NCBI GenBank assembly: GCA_903772945.1
Contig: CAICTM010001281.1
Coordinates: forward strand, 1-32,487
Direction: 5' to 3'
Source of the DNA: Seminavis robusta
Taxonomy: Eukaryota > Bacillariophyta > Bacillariophyceae > Naviculales > Naviculaceae
DNA length: 32,487 bases
The position numbers were made by a program, and so were the translations under genes. This document shows positions 27,820 to 32,487 of this stretch, piece after piece; position 1 is the first letter of the stretch; each line of letters starts with the position of its first letter. Under the pieces are notes generated by a model. It searched no databases, was not told where the DNA came from, and worked only from the letters and a program-made list of their open reading frames with translations.

Positions 27820-27854
27820 GGCGGCAACACACGACGTAGTCGGGTGTTGTCGCC
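27820..27854. repeat. 35-nt hairpin, copy 1
   Basis: Left arm GGCGGCAACACACGAC, loop GTA, right arm GTCGGGTGTTGTCGCC. This gives a 16-bp stem with one mismatch and one G-T wobble. It is followed by AGGGCTAGCTT. Confidence 0.9.
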
Positions 27855-27908
27855 AGGGCTAGCTTAATTAAAATAAAGAAGGTTGCAATGAGGGAATGAA
27901 TGATACCG

Positions 27909-27943
27909 GGCGGCAACACACGATGTAGTCGGGTGTTGTCGCC
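27909..27943. repeat. 35-nt hairpin, copy 2
   Basis: Same as copy 1 except that the left arm ends CGAT instead of CGAC, which is a G-T wobble if transcribed on the plus strand. It is followed by AGGGCTAGCTTGAAAGATGG. Confidence 0.9.
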
Positions 27944-28255
27944 AGGGCTAGCTTGAAAGATGGGTGCAATCCGAACATAATCCTCCTTCTTTCTATCTGT
28001 CTTTCTGCCGAGGTATCGCAGCTCCCGCTGACTTATCCTATTTCCTATTTCCTATTCCGTGAAGCCAAAGTATAAGGATAGGATAGTCATAAGCCAACAA
28101 AACTGAACATTGATGGTTCAATACAAGTTAGGGGTAGGAATAAATCATTAATATTTAAGGTTAGTGCAATCAGCACAGCAGCACAATAAGCCAGCAGGAG
28201 TTGTAAAGGTTAGAGTTACAATAAGGGAATGGCAGCTGGTAAATTAAGAGTAGCG

Positions 28256-28291
28256 GGGGCAACACACACGACGTAGTCGGGTGTTGTCGCC
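28256..28291. repeat. 35-nt hairpin, copy 3 (variant)
   Basis: The left arm is altered (GGGGCAACACACACGAC, one C to G or a deletion plus an extra CA). The loop and right arm (GTCGGGTGTTGTCGCC) are unchanged, so the base of this stem pairs less well. Confidence 0.85.
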
Positions 28292-28339
28292 AGGGCTAGC
28301 TTAATAAAGAAGGTTGCAATGAGGGAATGAATGATACCG

Positions 28340-28374
28340 GGCGGCAACACACGACGTAGTCGGGTGTTGTCGCC
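28340..28374. repeat. 35-nt hairpin, copy 4
   Basis: Identical to copy 1 over the full 35 nt. It is followed by AGGGCTGGCTTGAAAGATGG. Confidence 0.9.
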
Positions 28375-28469
28375 AGGGCTGGCTTGAAAGATGGGTGCAA
28401 TCTCGAACATGATCCTCCTTCTTCTATCTGTCTTTCTGCCGAGGTATCGCAGCTCCCGCTGACTTATTC

Positions 28470-28881
28470 ATCCCCATGTTTGCAATTTTCCCCGTCTTGG
28501 TTCGAAGGTTGATTGATTATCCACCAGGATTGTGCACAAGGAAGTCCTTTTGTTACATGCAGTTAGACTAGTTGCACGGAAACGATCGACCAACCGGAAC
28601 CGTCTCTCTGATTCGAGGTTTCTTGTTGTTGAGGTGGAATCTCGAAAGATGATTGACTCAGCCAGTTTTCTTGAAACCGGCAAGGCTGTTTGAAAAATTT
28701 AAAATCGTGGGTCGAGTTCAGTCGCTCCAAGGAAGGTCTCAATCGATCATTCAATTTTGCGTGACCGCATGTCCAAGAACAATCAAGCTATCATACAGCG
28801 AAGGCAATCCCATGGACGACGATTCGGTCGAGGACCACAACAACAACGACTTGAACCGCAGGCAATATATTACATGAATGT
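28470..28881. promoter_or_regulatory. Upstream region of the intact LPLH-repeat gene
   Basis: About 410 bp lie between the tandem repeat and the ATG at 28882. The last part has other ATGs (28653 onward opens a short frame ending at 28877), so the mRNA leader may contain an upstream open reading frame if transcription begins early. I see no dependable promoter element. Confidence 0.35.
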
Positions 28882-30207
28882 ATGCATCGTTTCACTATGC
28901 CATTGCGAGCTTGCGAGAAGTATGAGAAGCTAGTAGAAGATTTGATACTTCGAAAGGAGCCTCCTCCTACGTTGGAAGAAGTCCGTGTCTGTTTCAAGCG
29001 TGTCGGTCTGCTAATAGGGACGTTGTCTCGGAAGAACCTCCTTCACATGGCCTGCCGCAATCGTCACATAACGGACGCTTCGATTGTCACGTTTCTCATT
29101 CGCAAGCGACCTTGGAGTCTCCGTCTGGTAGATGATGATGATATGGGCGAGCTTCCCCTTCATGCGGCATGTCGAGTTGGCGCTTCGTTGTCCGTCATTC
29201 GAGTATTGGTTCACAATTATCCCGGAGCATTGCGGCGTCGCTGTCGAGGCGGTCCTCTTCCCCTACATGTCGCTGTCAAGTGGAGTTCTACGTCACTCCA
29301 AACCATTCAATTCTTACACGAACAGTATCCATCGGCGATTCAAAAGCCATTTTATGCCCAACAACACAATGCGCAGAACAATTCAACCACGCACTCGTCC
29401 CTGCTTCATGTCGCCATTCGATATCAGTGTGGCCCCTACAGATTTCGAGAGGAGGATACTGGTGACGGTGATGCCATTGTCCAATATATTGCCAAAATGT
29501 ACCCCCAGGCACTGCTGATTCCCAGCCAAGACAACCACCGTTTACCCCTTCATGCCGCTTGCCATGGCCGGTATTCAGTGGAGACCATTCGGTGCTTGAT
29601 CCAACTTGGTGGTCCCAAAAGTTTGCTTTGGAGGGACAAAAATGGCAGGACTCCTCTCCATCTAGCTGTCTGTTCTTGGGGAGGTAATTGCAAGAGTAAT
29701 ATGGAGGTGGTGGATTGTCTCATGCAGGAAACCGCATTGCTAGCTCCAACCGTCATGATTCTGCAGGATTGTCTCCAGGGACAGTACACGGCAAGTCTGG
29801 AAGCTGTCCAGCTCCTGGCTCAAAAGTACCCACAAGTTGTCACCCAACTGGATGATGATCAACGAGGGGAATTGCCCTTGCACGCCGTGTGTCGGCTCCA
29901 GCCATTTCACTGCTTGCAGTATGTGCAGGCACTGGTACAGGCATTCCCCATGACTGTGCTCCAACCGTCGTCAAGGAGTGATGGAATGACGCCTTTGGAT
30001 GTCTTGAATTCCGATAGTGTCCAACCCAAACTGGTGCATGGTGACGACGACGACGACAATAATGACAATTATGGTTGTGAAGCTACGAGGCAGTTTTTGC
30101 AAGAGTGCATGAGGGCTCGATATGCCGATCTCCTGGGTCAATCCACAGACCTTCTTGTTGTGCCACGGCATTTGCTCATGGAACATGTAGTACCTTTTCT
30201 AATTTGA
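28882..30207 (+). CDS. LPLH-type ankyrin-like repeat protein
   Basis: A 441-aa intronless protein, start ATG 28882. After a helical N-terminus (VEDLILRKEPPPTLEEVRVC) it is built of ankyrin-like repeats whose TPLH core is mostly LPLH: LLHMACRN (~53), LPLHAACRVG (~91), LPLHVAVKW (~126), LLHVAIRY (~174), LPLHAACHGR (~221), TPLHLAVCSW (~257), LPLHAVCRLQ (~331) and TPLDVL (~370). Helices between them follow the form SVIRVLVHNYPGAL or TIQFLHEQYPSAI. An acidic tract (DDDDDNNDN, ~388) precedes the conserved C-terminus (FLQECMRARYADLLGQ ... HVVPFLI). There is no signal peptide or membrane helix. Such repeats mediate protein binding; the partner is unknown. The LPLH form is a common, poorly characterised diatom repeat family (general knowledge). 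A decayed copy lies 2.6 kb upstream in the same orientation. Confidence 0.9.
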   Translation: MHRFTMPLRACEKYEKLVEDLILRKEPPPTLEEVRVCFKRVGLLIGTLSRKNLLHMACRNRHITDASIVTFLIRKRPWSLRLVDDDDMGELPLHAACRVGASLSVIRVLVHNYPGALRRRCRGGPLPLHVAVKWSSTSLQTIQFLHEQYPSAIQKPFYAQQHNAQNNSTTHSSLLHVAIRYQCGPYRFREEDTGDGDAIVQYIAKMYPQALLIPSQDNHRLPLHAACHGRYSVETIRCLIQLGGPKSLLWRDKNGRTPLHLAVCSWGGNCKSNMEVVDCLMQETALLAPTVMILQDCLQGQYTASLEAVQLLAQKYPQVVTQLDDDQRGELPLHAVCRLQPFHCLQYVQALVQAFPMTVLQPSSRSDGMTPLDVLNSDSVQPKLVHGDDDDDNNDNYGCEATRQFLQECMRARYADLLGQSTDLLVVPRHLLMEHVVPFLI

Positions 30208-30924
30208 GCTACATGTAATTAGTTGAGACCGTCCCGTATTGTCTCTTTTTGGCTTGGCTGCTGTTGTGGCAGGCAGCAGAGAGGTTCAGCAAGCTGGAAG
30301 ACCACCTTGGGATCTCTGGATTTAGCAGGTGCCCCACAGCTTTCTATGCCCTGTTCTCTGCTGTCTACACCGGCAATTGCTGCTGTATGAGTCATGTTAG
30401 TACATTATCGCCCTCTTGCGCTCAGGATTCACCTCTCCTAGCTAGCCAGTTTGACAGGGAATGATTTTGCCACGAATATCAGCGCCATCGTCTTGCAATG
30501 ACTGAGGGCGTCCAGGAAGCAGCTCAATTGGTATGCTCACTCTCTAGGTGCTCTACCGTCCGTCGGGCTCCCATCTTGGTATAGTTCCTGTGTGCTTTTC
30601 CAATCCACCAGGAAGCCCCATCCTGGTCCTTCATCATACAAACCCAGGAAGTGAGTAGAGTGCTCACTGTTCCTCCAGTAGAGACCTCGTGGTTTGGATT
30701 CGTTCCATCAGCTTAGGTTGTAGTTGATAGGAATGCGTGCCGTCACACGTCCATTGATAAATGTCTTGCACTGTGATCCAGGTGAGCAAGCTGGCAACTG
30801 GAGCACAGCCCAGTCCATGCAGAACCCTCTTCCAGAACAGATCTGCAATGGGCAACGACTATGATTCTACGTTGTGCTAGTTAGTGGGTGGGCACTGTCT
30901 GGGCGTAAACTTGGTGCTTAGTGT
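30208..30924. other. Spacer with a weak minus-strand coding remnant
   Basis: There is no intact gene. On the minus strand at 30664-30855 an open piece (ADLFWKRVLHGLGCAPVASL ... TRSLLEEQ, stop at 30664) reads like the last part of a real protein, preceded by a possible CAG acceptor at about 30847. I could not find a donor that joins it in frame to the open frame at 30925-31476. Confidence 0.3.
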
Positions 30925-31245
30925 TTATGCTAAGCCGGTCCACCAGCTCTCGGTGGAAGAGTGAGTGAATCGCATGTTGCATAAGTCCTCGACAAATTTC
31001 TCAGGATAGTCAAAGCCTTGAAAGGCAGGTCCTCCTTTTGTGCGGCGCAGGGCAGGCATGACATTTGCTTCGAACCAGCTGTATCGGCATTTGGGTTCGA
31101 CGGCCAGGAGATTCATGAATTCTTGGTTGACAAAACCGGGAGCGACTGCTCGGCTGAATGTGAGCAAGCGCAATTTGTGATAAGTAGGTAGGGCATTGTA
31201 CCCCGTGTCAGTGGACTGACGAGCCTGTTTGGCTGGTGGGGGGGC
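30925..31245 (-). pseudogene. Possible 3' remnant of an unrecognised gene
   Basis: A minus-strand open frame ends at 30925. It contains sequence of natural-looking composition (YHKLRLLTFSRAVAPGFVNQ, SRYSWFEANVMPAL with C in place of the first S, GFDYPEKFVEDLCNMRF). Upstream of about 31245 its composition turns to Ser/Pro/Arg-rich antisense-like text, and the plus-strand frame there looks more genuine. I interpret this as the tail of a gene truncated at a breakpoint near 31245. It matches no family I know. Confidence 0.3.
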
Positions 31246-31252
31246 TGGCCAC

Positions 31253-32487
31253 ATGGAAGCAGCAGAGGCTGCGGCCGAACTCAATGAAATCCTCCGAAAG
31301 CATGGCGACCAAGACAAAAATGGACCGATGGTCCTCCTAGTCAACACAGGCAATGGAAACTTTGAACTTCTCACCTGCATCCTTACGGCACCGACCAGAG
31401 ACGACATCCCAAATGCGCCCCGAAATTCGGCCCTCCTAGGGCCGGGCAAATTCATCGGAGTACTGGGCGATCGCACTGAACATTAAGACACCTGGCTAGT
31501 CACCATTGTAGATCCCAAGAATGTGTTTGGCAAGCGCACAGAGAAATTGGCTACATTACCACACCGAATGACGAAGACAATGGTGTCGGCCTTAAACCCC
31601 ACGACGATGCCACTGAGGCAGAGTTCTACCCATGTCTGCCAATCTTCGGCAAAGAGGTATGCGAGTATGCGACATTCTGTACGAAGGCCTCTACCCCGCC
31701 AGTGAGACCGATAGCTCCTCGGTAGCAACAAAATGGGGCTCTCGAACCATTGCCCATCAACTCAAATCCTGGGTGGACGCCATCGGCCCTGACAGTGTAC
31801 GCGATCAGGCCAAACTGTCCCTTCTAGGCCTCTCCACTCAAGTCAATCAGGCCAAGGATGCTGCAAACAGTATGTTTCAACCAGAGCATCCTGTAATGCT
31901 GAAACCATGCACGGAGCCATTGCAAGATACATTACACCAATCGTGGATCCACTCTTGCACCCCAAACCATACAAGGAAGAAGAACGTTCTCAAAATGGCA
32001 CCATCGCAAATGGAAGCCCAAACTCAGGAGCTAACCCTCACCAACTGATGGCCACATCCGAACCCCACAAACGGGTATCGCACAACGAAATGGAACCATG
32101 CCGCACCACACAAATGGAGCTCAAATCGGCGCTGTCACCATCGCAAATGGAGCCCCAAACAGCGCTGGCACCATCCAAATGGTGCTCAAATCGGCGCTGG
32201 TCACCATCGCACAATGCGCACAAACTCTCAACCCCTACAATTGAGGGCCCCTCAACCGGGCCAATGGCATCGCAAATGTGCCGCTCGCAACTGGACTGGC
32301 ACCATCGCAAATGGCAGCCCAAACTCTCCCGGAACCAGCGGCCCTGGCCGTCACACCCCTCCCAACCGGGTGCACTTTGAGGTAGTCAACGACGACCGCC
32401 CCAGTAGCACCCTGGCAGACCAAAACAATCTTCGCTCCCGCATCTTCTATTTTGAACCTCATGGCACACCCCCACGTGTGGACGTCA
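31253..32487 (+). pseudogene. Frame-broken plus-strand gene at window edge, probably transposon-derived
   Basis: From the ATG at 31253, MEAAEAAAELNEILRKHGD is followed by VLLVNTGNGNFELLTCIL and GPGKFIGVLGDRTEH. A TAA interrupts at 31485, after which DTWLVTIVDPKNVFGKRTEK continues in the same frame. Later pieces are in shifted frames: DDATEAEFYPCLPIFGKEV (~31600), YEGLYPASETDSSSVATKWG then QLKSWVDAIGPDSVRDQAKL (~31690-31850), and a repeat-rich segment rich in NGA/GTIANG words (31990-32340). At the right edge, RVHFEVVNDDRPSSTLADQN then FYFEPHGTPPRVDV is open to the end of the window. The gag-like composition and decay suggest an old LTR-retroelement protein, but no reverse transcriptase, integrase or LTR is visible here, so the class is inference. 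Confidence 0.45.
31990..32340. repeat. Degenerate tandem repeat of CACCATCGCAAATGG-type units
   Basis: Variants of GGCACCATCGCAAATGGAGC, CCAAACTC and CAAATGGTGCTCAAAT recur about every 25-45 bases. In one frame they encode GTIANG- and NGAQIG-like words. The spacing varies, so this is an old coding minisatellite with later changes. Confidence 0.7.

Larger units (their letters stand above)
27614..28469. repeat. Tandem duplication of a ~424-432-bp unit carrying paired hairpins
   Basis: Unit 1 (27614-28037) and unit 2 (28038-28469) lie head to tail. Both start with CTATTTCCTATTTCCTATTC, continue with GTGAAGCCAAAGTATAAGGA, CATAAGCCAACAAAACTGAA and TGCAATCA.CACA.CAGCAC, and end with GAGGTATCGCAGCTCCCGCT then GACTTAT. 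Differences are few, mostly small insertions and deletions. Each unit contains two copies of an ~85-90-bp sub-repeat (TGCAAT.AGGGAATG ... hairpin ... CCAGGGCTAGCTT). The structure is therefore nested: hairpin, sub-repeat pair, unit pair. No coding frame is maintained. Confidence 0.9.

Noticed and set aside
27820..28374. CRISPR-like array (regular hairpin repeats)
   Set aside because: There are only four copies, the spacers are themselves repeated, there are no cas genes, and the setting is eukaryotic.
1..32487. tRNA or rRNA genes
   Set aside because: No cloverleaf with a GTTCGA-type T-loop in a plausible context and no rRNA core sequence was seen. Isolated TTCGAA words were not supported by stems.

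Overview
The window looks like nuclear DNA of a diatom, and a raphid pennate species resembling Seminavis robusta is my best guess. The basis is gene style. There are intronless transmembrane leucine-rich-repeat (LRR) proteins with a long disordered N-terminus, a class C GPCR-type receptor carrying a solute-binding-protein-like ectodomain, a Patched/RND protein with short GT-AG introns (80-144 bp), and LPLH-type ankyrin-like repeats. Spacers are rich in short palindromes. There are no bacterial operons, Shine-Dalgarno patterns, rRNA or tRNA genes. The species is inference.

Layout. 1-4.0 kb: a decayed class C GPCR-like receptor gene on the minus strand, with many frameshifts but an intact last intron. 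4.4-5.2 kb: an F-box-like, cysteine-rich protein. 5.8-8.1 kb: LRR transmembrane protein 1 on the minus strand, divergent from an unrecognised 260-aa gene (8.7-9.5 kb). 10.3-10.9 kb: a broken small gene whose start resembles a Crinkler-type or ubiquitin-like N-terminal domain. 11.3-14.5 kb: a head-to-head pair of close paralogs, possibly CRAL-TRIO (Sec14-like). 15.8-16.2 kb: a small helical protein. 17.2-19.8 kb: LRR transmembrane protein 2, a paralog of the first. 20.9-24.7 kb: a six-exon Patched-family gene whose frame depends on a 7-nt microexon. 25.3-26.3 kb: a frameshifted, internally deleted copy of the LPLH-repeat gene that lies intact at 28.9-30.2 kb. Between those two copies is a nested tandem repeat carrying four copies of a 35-nt hairpin. 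30.2-32.5 kb: degraded sequence, probably transposon-derived, running off the window edge.

The genes do not form a pathway. They are lineage-expanded surface or signalling families (LRR-TM, GPCR, Patched) plus local duplications, and the window shows several stages of gene birth and decay: an intact paralog pair, an intact/pseudogene pair and a heavily decayed receptor.

The observations most worth follow-up are the 7-nt microexon that rebuilds a GVGLDD motif, the hairpin array at 27.6-28.5 kb, the conserved juxtamembrane and N-terminal motifs shared by the two LRR proteins, and the 5'-to-3' identity gradient in the inverted paralog pair. Domain names are from motif reading by eye. No database search was possible.
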